From assembly GCF_019278525.1 (NCBI RefSeq), contig NZ_CP058986.1, positions 3,487,001-3,551,000 on the forward strand: a stretch of 64,000 nt of DNA. Direction: 5' to 3'. Below are positions 26,296-34,429 of this stretch, one piece after another; position 1 is the first letter of the stretch, and each line of letters opens with the position of its first letter. The DNA is from Polaribacter sp. HaHaR_3_91 (GTDB lineage: Bacteria; Bacteroidota; Bacteroidia; Flavobacteriales; Flavobacteriaceae). The notes under the pieces were generated by a model, which had not been told where the DNA came from, made no database searches, and saw nothing but the letters and a program-made list of their open reading frames with translations. The translations under genes were made by a program, and so were the position numbers.

Positions 26296-28260
26296 TTACC
26301 TCCTTCTTTTTGGAGCTCTACTTACTTTTTTCTTTCGCTTATTAAAAGGAACAGGCACTGCATCATCAAAAGTATTCTTAGTTTCTTTTGCATTTTTGTT
26401 CTTTTTCCAAGAATTATTTTCAGGTAATAATTTCTGTAATAAATCTTGTCTTCCAACTTTGTTCAACGTGTTTTTAATCCAATCTTTATTTTCTTTCTTA
26501 TACCAAAAGAAAAATTTATGTTGGTCTTCACGCTCTTTTTTAGTCTTAGGTGTTTTGGTTGGTTTTAAAGTATAAGGGTGATATCCTGAATAATAAATTA
26601 CCGTTGCAACCGTCATTGGTGTTGGGGTAAAACCTTGCACTTGTTCTAACTGAAAGCCCATATCTTTGGTTTCTGCAGCTAAATTTGCCATGTCTTCCAC
26701 TTCACTTGCTGGGTGACTAGAAATAAAATACGGAATCAATTGTAAGTTCAATTTCTTCTTAATATTTATTTTATCGAAACGCTCTTTAAACATATGAAAA
26801 TATTTAAAAGAAGGTTTACGCATCAGCTTTAAAACAGGATCAGAAGTATGTTCTGGCGCAACTTTTAATCGTCCAGAAACGTGCTTTGTCATTACCTCTT
26901 CTGTATATGCATCCAACTCTTTTGGATCTGCATTTTTATTGAATTCTGGCACCAACATATCATGTCTAATTCCACTTCCAATAAAAGACTTTTTAATCTT
27001 CGGATGTTTATCAACTGCTTGATATAATTCCGTTAAAGGTTTATGAGACGTATCTAAATTAGAACAAATTACGGGCGATATACAACTAGGTGCCACACAC
27101 TTGTCGCAAATAGATTGCACTTTTCCTTTCATCTGATACATATTAGCAGAAGGTCCACCAATATCAGATAAATATCCTTTAAAGTCTGGCATATTTGCCA
27201 CTTTATCAATTTCTCTTAAAACAGACTCCTGACTTCTACTTGCAATAAATTTTCCTTGGTGTGCAGAAATTGTACAAAAACTACAACCACCAAAACATCC
27301 TCTGTGAATGTTAATAGAAAACTTTATCATTTCAAACGCAGGTATTGGTCCACGTTTGTCATATTTTGGGTGTGGTAAACGTGTAAAAGGCAAATCGAAA
27401 GAACCATCAATTTCCTTTTCTGTCATGGTAGGAAACGGCGGATTAATCACCAACGTATTCTCTCCTACTCGTTGTAAAACTCTACGTGCTTTTAACTTAT
27501 TAGACTCTTGTTCTATCACTTTAAAATTAGAAGCAAACGTTTTCTTATCCTTTAAACAAGCCTCATGAGAATTAATAGTAACATCTTCCCAATCATTTAC
27601 AACAGGTAATTTCTCTTTCTTTTCATTAACGTAAATAGCCGTTTGTTTAATGTTTTTTAAACTAGAAAACGGAACCCCTTTTTGCATCAATTCTACAATT
27701 TCTCGCAAAGGCTGTTCACCCATTCCATAAACCAACATATCTGCTTTAGACGTCTCTAAAATACCTGGCAACAACTTATCAGACCAATAATCATAATGCG
27801 TTACACGTCTTAAAGAAGCTTCAATACCTCCAATTAAGACAGGAATATCCGGAAACTTATCTTTTAAAATCTTAGAATATACAGACGTAGCATAATCGGG
27901 TCTAAACCCTTTATCACCATTTGGTGTATACGCATCTTTATCTCTACGCTTTTTACTTGCCGTATAGTTAGAAACCATCGGATCCATACAACCACCAGTA
28001 ACCCCAAAAAACAAACGAGGCTTTCCTAGTTTTTCAAAATCTTGTAAATTATCGTTTACACTTGGTTGCGGCACAATAGCCACACGCAAACCGTAACTCT
28101 CTAAAATACGACCGATTACTGCAGGTCCAAATGATGGATGATCTACATAAGCGTCTCCGCTAAATAAAATAACGTCTAATTCTTCCCAACCACGAATTTT
28201 CACTTCCTTGTTTGTAGTTGGTAACCAGTCTGTTAATTGATGTCTCTTAGGTTCTTGCAT
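26296..28260 (-). CDS. ygiQ: YgiQ family radical SAM protein
   Basis: A 654-residue protein of the YgiQ family, iron-sulfur radical SAM enzymes of unknown reaction. The N-terminal domain (about 1-300) includes FSGDAYVDHPSFGPAVIGR and GGIEASLRRVTHYDYWS. The radical SAM core has CFGGCSFCTISAHQGK (CxxxCxxC cluster) near residue 325. C-terminal segments include KVAPEHTSDPVL and VQGFTPTPMTVATVIYYSGYHP. The tail is Lys-rich. I use the ATG at 28260; an in-frame TTG at 28269 lies inside the TATTTTTG promoter core. The family is recognised with certainty; the substrate is unknown. Confidence 0.93.
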   Translation of the reverse strand: MQEPKRHQLTDWLPTTNKEVKIRGWEELDVILFSGDAYVDHPSFGPAVIGRILESYGLRVAIVPQPSVNDNLQDFEKLGKPRLFFGVTGGCMDPMVSNYTASKKRRDKDAYTPNGDKGFRPDYATSVYSKILKDKFPDIPVLIGGIEASLRRVTHYDYWSDKLLPGILETSKADMLVYGMGEQPLREIVELMQKGVPFSSLKNIKQTAIYVNEKKEKLPVVNDWEDVTINSHEACLKDKKTFASNFKVIEQESNKLKARRVLQRVGENTLVINPPFPTMTEKEIDGSFDLPFTRLPHPKYDKRGPIPAFEMIKFSINIHRGCFGGCSFCTISAHQGKFIASRSQESVLREIDKVANMPDFKGYLSDIGGPSANMYQMKGKVQSICDKCVAPSCISPVICSNLDTSHKPLTELYQAVDKHPKIKKSFIGSGIRHDMLVPEFNKNADPKELDAYTEEVMTKHVSGRLKVAPEHTSDPVLKLMRKPSFKYFHMFKERFDKINIKKKLNLQLIPYFISSHPASEVEDMANLAAETKDMGFQLEQVQGFTPTPMTVATVIYYSGYHPYTLKPTKTPKTKKEREDQHKFFFWYKKENKDWIKNTLNKVGRQDLLQKLLPENNSWKKNKNAKETKNTFDDAVPVPFNKRKKKVSRAPKRRR

Positions 28261-28266
28261 AGTTTG

Positions 28267-28274
28267 CAAAAATA
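28267..28274 (-). promoter_or_regulatory. Bacteroidota -7 box abutting the ygiQ start
   Basis: TATTTTTG, an exact TAnnTTTG match, ending only six bases upstream of the ATG. The mRNA would be leaderless or have a leader of a few bases. This decides the start codon. Confidence 0.55.
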
Positions 28275-28331
28275 CAAGAATTTTAATAGAAAAAACACTT
28301 ATTTTAAGAATGTCTTTTTTTAGATTAATTT

Positions 28332-28417
28332 GAAGCTATTTCCTGCTTTCACTACTCGCTTTTTTTATGCAGAAAAAGCATAAAAAAGAGCTCAAACAGA
28401 CCGTTCAATCAGGGCTA
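28332..28417 (+). repeat. Dispersed flavobacterial element, copy 1
   Basis: Begins GAAGCTATTTCCTGCTTTC and ends CAATCAGGGCTA, with an internal hairpin TTTTTTATGC/GCATAAAAAA. It is the inverted counterpart of the copy at 29346-29489, and a third relative is at 63229-63309. I know this sequence type as a frequent intergenic repeat of flavobacteria (ends GAAATAGCTTC and AGGGCTA). It encodes nothing obvious. Confidence 0.75.
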
Positions 28418-28460
28418 GACTTGTTAGGAAACTAATTGAGAAACCAAAACTTTAAGTAAA

Positions 28461-28543
28461 TCGTCATTACGAGGAAGAATGACGAAGTAATCTGTTTGTT
28501 TTTAGTTCCAACTTAAGAGATTGCTTCGTAAACTCGCAATGAC
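28461..28543. repeat. CGTCATTACGAGGAAG-type dispersed repeat
   Basis: Left end CGTCATTACGAGGAAGAATG, ACGAAGTAATC in the middle, right end GAGATTGCTTCGTAAACTCG followed by CAATGAC: the two halves are inverted copies. This is the widespread Bacteroidota repeat usually seen as CGTCATTGCGAGG...GAAGCAATCTC. It adjoins copy 1 of the element above, between ygiQ and the DJ-1-like gene. Confidence 0.75.
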
Positions 28544-28557
28544 AATTATAACAACAG

Positions 28558-29304
28558 TTACTCCACAATTAAATGCGGTACCTCATCTACATTCCAATCA
28601 ATAACCAAACCACCAGCTAAAGATTTTGCTACTTCTTTTCCGTATAAAAATTCACATAAATACAACGCAGCTTCAAAAGATTTTGCGCCACCGGCAGAAG
28701 TAATATATTTTCCGTCGTGCACAAATAAAACTTCTTTTCTAATATCTAAATCAGGAAACTTAGTTCTCATTTTATCAATATCACTCGGAAAAGTAGTAGA
28801 AACTCTATCATTTAACAAACCTGCTTTTGCTAATACAAAAGCGCCATCGCAATGAGAAGTCATAAAAGTAGCGTCTTTATCTACTCGTTTTACAAAGTCT
28901 ATCATTGCAGTATCTTCTAAATCGGAATCTAAATGATGCTCTGCAGACGGAACCACTAAAATATCTATTTTTGGTAACGAATCTTTTAGATAATTAAAAT
29001 CTGGCAAAATTCTCATTCCTTCAAAAGTAGTAATCGGATTGTCTGTGTTTGCAACAGTAAACACATTCATTGCCTTAATATTTTCTCTAAAAATGGTGTG
29101 CTGAAAAATATCGAAAGGAGCAGTTAGTTCTGTATTAAAGGTTCCGTCCATAATTAAAAAAGCAACATTATATCTGTCTTTTTCTAATTTTGGAAATACT
29201 TTTTTAGGTTGAATCTCTTTTACATTTTCAGTGCTCTTTTCTACTTCTTTAGATTGACAACTTATTATTAAAATTACTGATAACAACAAAAATACTTTTT
29301 TCAT
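28558..29304 (-). CDS. DJ-1/PfpI family lipoprotein
   Basis: A 248-residue protein with lipoprotein signal (LLLSVILIISC, Cys16) and a DJ-1/PfpI (class I glutamine amidotransferase-like) domain. YNVAFLIMDGTFNTELTAPF begins it, KIDILVVPSAEHH follows, and the nucleophile elbow is MTSHCDGAFVLAKAG (Cys near residue 152), then ITSAGGAKSFEAALYL. Family members are proteases, glyoxalases or the sensor part of AraC regulators; a membrane-anchored single domain gives no hint which. It is flanked on both sides by inverted copies of one dispersed element. No operon partner. Confidence 0.88.
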   Translation of the reverse strand: MKKVFLLLSVILIISCQSKEVEKSTENVKEIQPKKVFPKLEKDRYNVAFLIMDGTFNTELTAPFDIFQHTIFRENIKAMNVFTVANTDNPITTFEGMRILPDFNYLKDSLPKIDILVVPSAEHHLDSDLEDTAMIDFVKRVDKDATFMTSHCDGAFVLAKAGLLNDRVSTTFPSDIDKMRTKFPDLDIRKEVLFVHDGKYITSAGGAKSFEAALYLCEFLYGKEVAKSLAGGLVIDWNVDEVPHLIVE

Positions 29305-29345
29305 CTTTTGGCTTTTAGTAAAGTTTAAAAATAGGCAAAAACTCT

Positions 29346-29489
29346 TAGCCCTGATTGAAACGGCATCCTTTTTATGCTGAACTCGTTTCTGTATTATTAA
29401 GCTTATAGAAATGCTATTTGATAAAAGAGAGTGAATGCTGAACTAAAGTCAGCATAAAAAGATATAGTGTAAAGCAGGAAATAGCTTCT
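29346..29489 (-). repeat. Dispersed flavobacterial element, copy 2 (inverted relative to copy 1)
   Basis: Begins TAGCCCTGATTGAAACGGCA and ends GCAGGAAATAGCTTC. The inner hairpin TTTTTATGCTGA/TCAGCATAAAAA is perfect and brackets about 70 bases of unrelated sequence. It lies upstream of the DJ-1-like gene in opposite orientation to copy 1 downstream of it. Confidence 0.75.
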
Positions 29490-29577
29490 AATAAAAAAAG
29501 AAAAATCATTTTAACAAAAGATTTTTTACCAACTCTTTTTTGTTTTGTAGTTTTAGCAAAAACTAATTTACCTTTAT

Positions 29578-31500
29578 ATGAAGAAACTTTTACTCTTAAC
29601 ATTTTTAAGTCTTTTTTTACTAAATTCTTGTAATTCTACCATAGAAAAAGAACAAAAAAAGGACACTTTTGTAGCAGATAATTACACAAAAAAGGAAGTA
29701 GATATTGTTATGCGAGATGGCACAAAACTCCACACAACCATATACGCTCCAAAGGATACAAGTAAAAAATATCCTATTTTAATGCAAAGAACGCCTTATA
29801 GTTCTGCACCTTACGGAGCAGGAAAAATGAAAACTAAAATTGCGCCAAATATTCATTTAATGAAAGAATTGAATATTGTAGTATATCAAGATGTTCGTGG
29901 TCGTTGGATGAGTGAAGGCGTCTATGATAATATGCGTGCTTATATTCCGAATAAAAAAGAAAATGAATCTGATGAAGTTTCAGATACCTACGACACCATT
30001 GATTGGTTGGTAAAAAACGTAGAAAACAATAACGGAAATGTTGGTACTTGGGGAATTTCATACCCTGGGCATTATGCAACCGTTTCTACTATAGATGCGC
30101 ATCCGGCATTAAAAGCAGCTTCTCCACAAGCTTCAATTGGAGATTTTTTCTTTGATGATTTTCATCATAATGGTGCTTTTTTATTGAGTTATTTTAGAGC
30201 CATTTCTTTATTTGGAACTTATAAAGACACGCCAACAGATTCGGCTTGGTATTCGTTTCCTAAAATGGATTCTCAAGATCAATACCAATTTTTCTTAGAC
30301 AAAGGTCCTTTAAAGAACTTGAATGAATATTTTCAGTATGATAAATTAGATGTCGCAAATACCGAAAAAGATAAAAATAAAATTGATGATTTTTTCTGGA
30401 AAGAGATTGTAGAGCATCCTAATTACGATTCTATCTGGCAAAGCAAAGGTATTATTCAGCATTTAGACAAAGTACCTTCTACTGTTGCAACAATGGTTGT
30501 TGCAGGAGAGTTTGATGCAGAAGATTTATACGGACCTTTAGAAACCTATAAAGGCATAGAAAAACACGGTAAAAACAATTATAACACCTTAGTTTTTGGC
30601 CCTTGGGATCATGGAAAATGGGCTAGAAACACCGTAGAAAATTATGTTGGTAATTATTATTTTGGAGATTCTATTTCTTTAAAATATCAATCTGATGTAG
30701 AAACAAAATTCTTTAATCATTTCTTAAAAGGAAAAGGTGATAAAAACTCTGGATTGCCAGAAGCCTATGTTTTTGATACTGGTAAAAAAGAATGGAAATC
30801 TTATGATGCTTGGCCTCCTAAAAATGTAGTTAAAGAAGATTGGTTTTTAAATAGAAACCAAGGTTTAGCAAAAAAACATGATGGAAAATTAACTCGTGAA
30901 ATCAATTTTATTAGCGATATTAAACGTCCGGTTCCATATTCTGAGGATATTAAAACTGTTTTTACGCCACGTAAATACATGACAGACGATCAGCGTTTTG
31001 CAGCAAGAAGACCTGATGTTTTGGTTTTTGAAACGGATATATTAACAGATGACTTTACTTTAGCGGGAGATATTTTAGCAAAACTGAAAGTAGCAACTAC
31101 AGGTTCTGCTGCAGATTGGATTGTAAAAGTGGTAGACGTTCATCCTGCGGATGCAGAAGAAAACAACAAGAAACTACAAAATCATTTAAAAATGAGCAAT
31201 TATCATTTAATGGTTAGAAGTGAAGTTTTAAGAGGTAGATTCAGAAATAGTTTCGAGCATCCAGAACCTTTTATTCCGAATAAAAAGACTGATGTAAATA
31301 TTAAGCTACAAGATGTTTTTCACACGTTTAAAAAAGGACATAAAGTACAAATTCAAGTACAAAGTACTTGGTTTCCTTTAATAGATTTAAATCCGCAAAC
31401 CTATGTAGACAATATTTATAAAGCGGACGAAAAAGATTTTAAAACACAAACACACACTGTGTTTACAGATTCTAGTATTGAGTTTTCTGTATTGAAATAA
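29578..31500 (+). CDS. CocE/NonD family hydrolase lipoprotein (S15 superfamily)
   Basis: A 640-residue exported serine hydrolase of the X-Pro dipeptidyl-peptidase/CocE group, which cleave acyl esters or amides. The N-terminus is a lipoprotein signal (LTFLSLFLLNSC, Cys18). The alpha/beta-hydrolase core shows YQDVRGRWMSEG and the nucleophile elbow GTWGISYPGHYA (Ser near 166), the acid in VVAGEFDAEDLYG (near 310) and the His in FGPWDHGKWARN (near 340). A C-terminal jelly-roll domain (about 400-640) contains DVLVFETDILTDDFTLAG. Substrate is unknown. Monocistronic, with a bidirectional terminator. Confidence 0.92.
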   Translation: MKKLLLLTFLSLFLLNSCNSTIEKEQKKDTFVADNYTKKEVDIVMRDGTKLHTTIYAPKDTSKKYPILMQRTPYSSAPYGAGKMKTKIAPNIHLMKELNIVVYQDVRGRWMSEGVYDNMRAYIPNKKENESDEVSDTYDTIDWLVKNVENNNGNVGTWGISYPGHYATVSTIDAHPALKAASPQASIGDFFFDDFHHNGAFLLSYFRAISLFGTYKDTPTDSAWYSFPKMDSQDQYQFFLDKGPLKNLNEYFQYDKLDVANTEKDKNKIDDFFWKEIVEHPNYDSIWQSKGIIQHLDKVPSTVATMVVAGEFDAEDLYGPLETYKGIEKHGKNNYNTLVFGPWDHGKWARNTVENYVGNYYFGDSISLKYQSDVETKFFNHFLKGKGDKNSGLPEAYVFDTGKKEWKSYDAWPPKNVVKEDWFLNRNQGLAKKHDGKLTREINFISDIKRPVPYSEDIKTVFTPRKYMTDDQRFAARRPDVLVFETDILTDDFTLAGDILAKLKVATTGSAADWIVKVVDVHPADAEENNKKLQNHLKMSNYHLMVRSEVLRGRFRNSFEHPEPFIPNKKTDVNIKLQDVFHTFKKGHKVQIQVQSTWFPLIDLNPQTYVDNIYKADEKDFKTQTHTVFTDSSIEFSVLK

Positions 31501-31520
31501 AATATTAAACATTTAATTTT

Positions 31521-31552
31521 AAAAATCCATCAAGAAAACTTGATGGATTTTT
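31521..31552. terminator. Bidirectional terminator between convergent genes
   Basis: Perfect 14-base stem AAAAATCCATCAAG/CTTGATGGATTTTT with loop AAAA. It abuts the stop codon of the MFS gene on the minus strand and ends the CocE gene on the plus strand. Confidence 0.93.
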
Positions 31553-32758
31553 TTATATCACCTCTTTCTTTAAAACTCTTAAAAGATAAAATAGTATTAA
31601 GACACCTACAAATGCAAATGCTGTAACTAGTATCCAAGTGGTTTCAAAACCAAATTTATCCACCAACTGCATACCAACATTGTGGCTAAAAATATGTGAT
31701 AAAGAGAACGCAATACTATACAAAGCCATGTATTCTCCTTTATTTCCTTTTTCGGCTCTATCTATGGCAAAAGCATTCGAAAACGGAAAAGCAATCATTT
31801 CTCCAATAGACATTAATAAAATTCCGATAATTAAAACACCCACCCAGCCTGTTAAATTTAAAATAATAAAACTAAAACCAACCAGAAAAAGGCCTAAAGC
31901 AATTAATTTAACTTTAGATTTTTTTAAATCTTCTAACCATTTTATCAAAGGCATTTCTAACAGAAAAATAAACAGACCACTTAACCCCATTAATAGTCCT
32001 ATTTCAAATTCTGATAAAAAACGCTTATCACTATAATACAAAGGAATTGTAGAAAAATATTGCATAAATACAAATCCAAAAATAAACATCGCTATAAAAA
32101 AGACCCAAAAAGCTTTGTCTTTATAAACAGAAATTGGGTTTTCCACTTTTACCTCATCCTGAACTTTTGCTTTCTTAGGATGCAATACTTTCAGTAACAA
32201 AAAGGCTGCTAACACACAAGTAATTCCATCCATCCAAAACAAACCTACATACCCAATTCCAGTAATTATTAAACCTCCAATTGCAGGTCCTGCAGAAAAA
32301 CCTAAGTTAATTGCCAAACGAATTAAAGTTACAGAACGTGTTTTATTTTCTGGCTTGCTGTACGCACTTAAAGCAACAAACATTGCAGGTCTAAAAGCAT
32401 CTGCAACGAGCATAACCATAAAAATACCAAAACAGAATTCGTTAAAAGTATTTGCAAATTGCAGAAAAACAAATAGAATTCCTGTACCCAATAAACTTAC
32501 TAACATTACCTTATAATAGCCAATTATATCGGTTAATTTTCCTCCAATCCAAGTTCCCACAACAGAACCTAAACCAAAGAAAGACATAATCCAACCAACA
32601 TCTGACAATGAAAAGTGAAGACTTTTTGTAAGATATAATGATAAAAAAGGAATTACCATAGTACCAGATCTGTTAATAAAAGTGATTAATGATAACCACC
32701 AAACCTCTGTAGAGAGTCCTCTAAAAGTGTTGATGTAATTGTTGTAAAGTTTTTTCAT
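31553..32758 (-). CDS. MFS transporter, probable drug or metabolite exporter
   Basis: A 401-residue inner-membrane protein with twelve predicted helices and the MFS loop 2-3 motif GTWIGGKLTDIIGYYKVM near residue 70. The proton-antiporter type motif C-like region (GFSAGPAIGGLIITGIGYVG, about 152-171) suggests export. A cytoplasmic Lys-rich loop near 190-205 divides the halves. The substrate cannot be read from sequence. The gene has an unusual 160-base leader containing a short reading frame and a terminator-like hairpin, so its expression may be controlled by attenuation. It is divergent from the DUF1684 gene. Confidence 0.88.
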   Translation of the reverse strand: MKKLYNNYINTFRGLSTEVWWLSLITFINRSGTMVIPFLSLYLTKSLHFSLSDVGWIMSFFGLGSVVGTWIGGKLTDIIGYYKVMLVSLLGTGILFVFLQFANTFNEFCFGIFMVMLVADAFRPAMFVALSAYSKPENKTRSVTLIRLAINLGFSAGPAIGGLIITGIGYVGLFWMDGITCVLAAFLLLKVLHPKKAKVQDEVKVENPISVYKDKAFWVFFIAMFIFGFVFMQYFSTIPLYYSDKRFLSEFEIGLLMGLSGLFIFLLEMPLIKWLEDLKKSKVKLIALGLFLVGFSFIILNLTGWVGVLIIGILLMSIGEMIAFPFSNAFAIDRAEKGNKGEYMALYSIAFSLSHIFSHNVGMQLVDKFGFETTWILVTAFAFVGVLILFYLLRVLKKEVI

Positions 32759-32784
32759 TTTGGTTTAGTTGATGTATATAAAAC

Positions 32785-32814
32785 AAAAAAGTCCGACGGT
32801 GAAGTCGGACTTTT
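32785..32814 (-). promoter_or_regulatory. Terminator-like hairpin (attenuator) in the MFS leader
   Basis: Stem AAAAGTCCGAC/GTCGGACTTTT with loop TTCACC, followed on the minus strand by TTTTTTGTTTT. It lies between the predicted promoter and the MFS start, 28 bases upstream of the ATG, so unrelieved termination would silence the exporter. No gene ends here that would need it otherwise. Confidence 0.7.
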
Positions 32815-32842
32815 ATAATTGTTTGATTTTATATTGAACTCA

Positions 32843-32920
32843 TCAAAACATATAAATATACCGATTACTGTAGCTCTCCCACGATAACTTGGCAATATAA
32901 AATGTTAAGACTCTTTTCAT
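32843..32920 (-). CDS. Possible 25-residue leader peptide of the MFS gene
   Basis: An ATG-initiated frame of 25 codons (starts MKRVLTFYIAKLSWES) that begins about 20 bases after the predicted promoter core and ends in TGA. The stop codon lies within the 5' arm of a small hairpin (ATCAAAACA at 32842-32850 pairing with TGTTTGAT at 32820-32827), which directly precedes the terminator. Nine of the 25 residues are aromatic or Met-rich near the end. The arrangement is that of a ribosome-controlled attenuator. The frame is short and could be chance. Confidence 0.4.
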   Translation of the reverse strand: MKRVLTFYIAKLSWESYSNRYIYMF

Positions 32921-32939
32921 TATTTATTTATTACTGCGC

Positions 32940-32947
32940 CAAAGCTA
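32940..32947 (-). promoter_or_regulatory. -7 box of the MFS leader transcript
   Basis: TAGCTTTG on the minus strand, an exact TAnnTTTG match, 20 bases upstream of the short leader frame. The predicted transcript start near 32935 gives a leader of about 175 bases. Confidence 0.5.
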
Positions 32948-32968
32948 CATAAAATTATTTGAATGTTG

Positions 32969-32976
32969 TATTTTTG
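32969..32976 (+). promoter_or_regulatory. -7 box of the DUF1684 gene
   Basis: TATTTTTG on the plus strand, an exact TAnnTTTG match, 18 bases before the ATG. It faces away from the MFS leader promoter. Confidence 0.5.
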
Positions 32977-32994
32977 ATTTGTAAATAAATTATA

Positions 32995-33609
32995 ATGAAA
33001 AAAATAGTACTTCTACTCTCTATCACTTTTCTATTGATGTCTTGTAATTCGCAAAGCAAAAGGCCTCTAATGGGAAAAACTGTTTATCAACAAGAACTAA
33101 ATGCGAGTTTTAAAGATGCATCTATATCACCTTTAAAAAAGAAAGATTTGAGACATTTTAAAGGGTTAGATTTTTTTGATATTGATTCTACTTTTATTGT
33201 AACTTCAAAATTAGTTAGAACAGAAAATGCACCAACATTTGAGATGGCAACCACCACAGATAGAAAGCCTTTGTACAAAGAATACGGGAAGTTACATTTT
33301 ACTTTGCAAGGAAAAAATCACGAATTAACCATTTACCAAAGTCAAGATGATTTAGAGGATGAAAAATATAAAGACTATTTATTTTTACCTTTTACAGATG
33401 ATACTTCTGGAGAAACATCCTATGGTGGCGGGCGTTATATGGATGTAATGACCACAGATATTACGGCAGAAAACATGGTAATATTAAACTTCAACAATAC
33501 TTACAATCCTTATTGTGCCTATAACGACAAATATTCTTGCCCATTAACACCTAGAAAAAATCATTTAGATTTAGAAATAAAAGCCGGAATTAAGGTTTAT
33601 AAAAAATAA
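32995..33609 (+). CDS. DUF1684 family lipoprotein
   Basis: A 204-residue lipoprotein (signal LLLSITFLLMSC, Cys17). The mature domain has the DUF1684 hallmarks: FKGLDFFDID near 55, YGKLHFTLQGKNHELTIYQ, LFLPFTDDTSGETSYGGGRY, and the ending NFNNTYNPYCAYNDKYSCPL followed by TPRKNHLDLEIKAG. The GGRY and NPYC motifs are strongly conserved in the family, whose function is not established. Closed by a terminator 60 bases downstream. Confidence 0.9.
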   Translation: MKKIVLLLSITFLLMSCNSQSKRPLMGKTVYQQELNASFKDASISPLKKKDLRHFKGLDFFDIDSTFIVTSKLVRTENAPTFEMATTTDRKPLYKEYGKLHFTLQGKNHELTIYQSQDDLEDEKYKDYLFLPFTDDTSGETSYGGGRYMDVMTTDITAENMVILNFNNTYNPYCAYNDKYSCPLTPRKNHLDLEIKAGIKVYKK

Positions 33610-33668
33610 GTATTTTAAAACTCTGTTATAACCTACTATAAACAAGTGCAGAAATAACAATTTAATTA

Positions 33669-33702
33669 AAATCCCCAAGGTTGCACCTTGGGGATTTCTT
33701 TT
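33669..33702. terminator. Terminator between convergent genes
   Basis: Perfect 12-base stem AAATCCCCAAGG/CCTTGGGGATTT with loop TTGCA, followed by CTTTTT on the plus strand. It ends the DUF1684 gene and probably also the small membrane protein gene. Confidence 0.9.
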
Positions 33703-33705
33703 TGC

Positions 33706-33954
33706 TTACACCATTTTTTTATTGGTCATATACAAACCATAAGCCGCACTAAAAACAACTTTAAATCCAAAGAAGTTTTTCCATTTTCCGTCTGCAAAAT
33801 TGGTTTCTATAACTTTCGCAAAGTCCGCAGAAAATAAATCACTAAAACTAGCCATTAACAAAGAAACTACCGTTACAATTACAAAGAAAGGAATAGCTAC
33901 TCTAGCAAAATTACTCCAAAAAAGCGGTTGTTTTATTTTTTCTAAAAATGTCAT
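33706..33954 (-). CDS. Small conserved membrane protein
   Basis: An 82-residue protein with one clear membrane helix (FARVAIPFFVIVTVVSLLMA, about 16-35) and a second weak hydrophobic segment near the C-terminus (FFGFKVVFSAAYGLYMT). No catalytic motif. Its start overlaps the stop of the MazG-like gene by one base, so the two are translated together. I recognise it only as a flavobacterial hypothetical protein. Confidence 0.7.
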   Translation of the reverse strand: MTFLEKIKQPLFWSNFARVAIPFFVIVTVVSLLMASFSDLFSADFAKVIETNFADGKWKNFFGFKVVFSAAYGLYMTNKKMV

Positions 33955-34280
33955 TATTTTAATTTTTGATTATTGTGATGACGGTCGTGATCACGTTTTG
34001 TTTTAATATCTAATTTCTTTTCAAAAGCGTCTTGTAAATCGACCCCTGTTTGGTTAGCCAAACACAAAACGACAAACATTACATCTGCCAACTCCTCTCC
34101 TAAATCTTTATTTTTATCAGACTCTTTTTCACTTTGTTCCCCATAACGTCTTGCAATAATACGTGCAACTTCACCAACTTCTTCTGTTAGTTGCGCCATG
34201 TTTGTTAACTCGTTAAAATAACGAACCCCATGAGTTTTAATCCAATCGTCTACTTGTTTCTGTGCGTTTTCTATATTCAT
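33954..34280 (-). CDS. MazG-like nucleotide pyrophosphohydrolase
   Basis: A 108-residue all-helical enzyme of the MazG/all-alpha NTP pyrophosphatase group, which clears non-canonical or excess nucleoside triphosphates. The metal-binding motifs are visible: LTEEVGEVARIIAR (EExxE, about 31-44) and LGEELADVMFVVLCLAN (ExxD, about 61-77). The single-domain length matches the short MazG proteins. It is cotranscribed with the small membrane protein. Exact substrate unknown. Confidence 0.87.
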   Translation of the reverse strand: MNIENAQKQVDDWIKTHGVRYFNELTNMAQLTEEVGEVARIIARRYGEQSEKESDKNKDLGEELADVMFVVLCLANQTGVDLQDAFEKKLDIKTKRDHDRHHNNQKLK

Positions 34281-34315
34281 TTTTCTTTATTAAAAGATTG
34301 AAAAAATTAAAGTAT

Positions 34316-34323
34316 CAAAGATA
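34316..34323 (-). promoter_or_regulatory. -7 box of the MazG-like gene
   Basis: TATCTTTG on the minus strand, an exact TAnnTTTG match, 36 bases upstream of the ATG. No clear TTG at the -33 position. Confidence 0.45.
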
Positions 34324-34429
34324 CATTTTATAAATTATTTGGTTTGTTTCTAAACCAATAAAACGCTAATTTCGTTATCGACTGATATAAAATATTAAAA
34401 CGATTTTATATTATTTCATTAGCAGCAAT

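Noticed and set aside
28332..28543. CRISPR array or insertion sequence
   Set aside because: The repeats are single inverted units, not regularly spaced, and encode no transposase.
29414..29602. 62-codon minus-strand frame before the CocE gene
   Set aside because: It lies across the dispersed element copy 2 and the CocE start region and is antisense to the latter.
32785..32947. A named riboswitch class in the MFS leader
   Set aside because: No conserved motif of guanidine, fluoride, TPP, preQ1 or SAM classes is visible; attenuation by a leader frame fits better.
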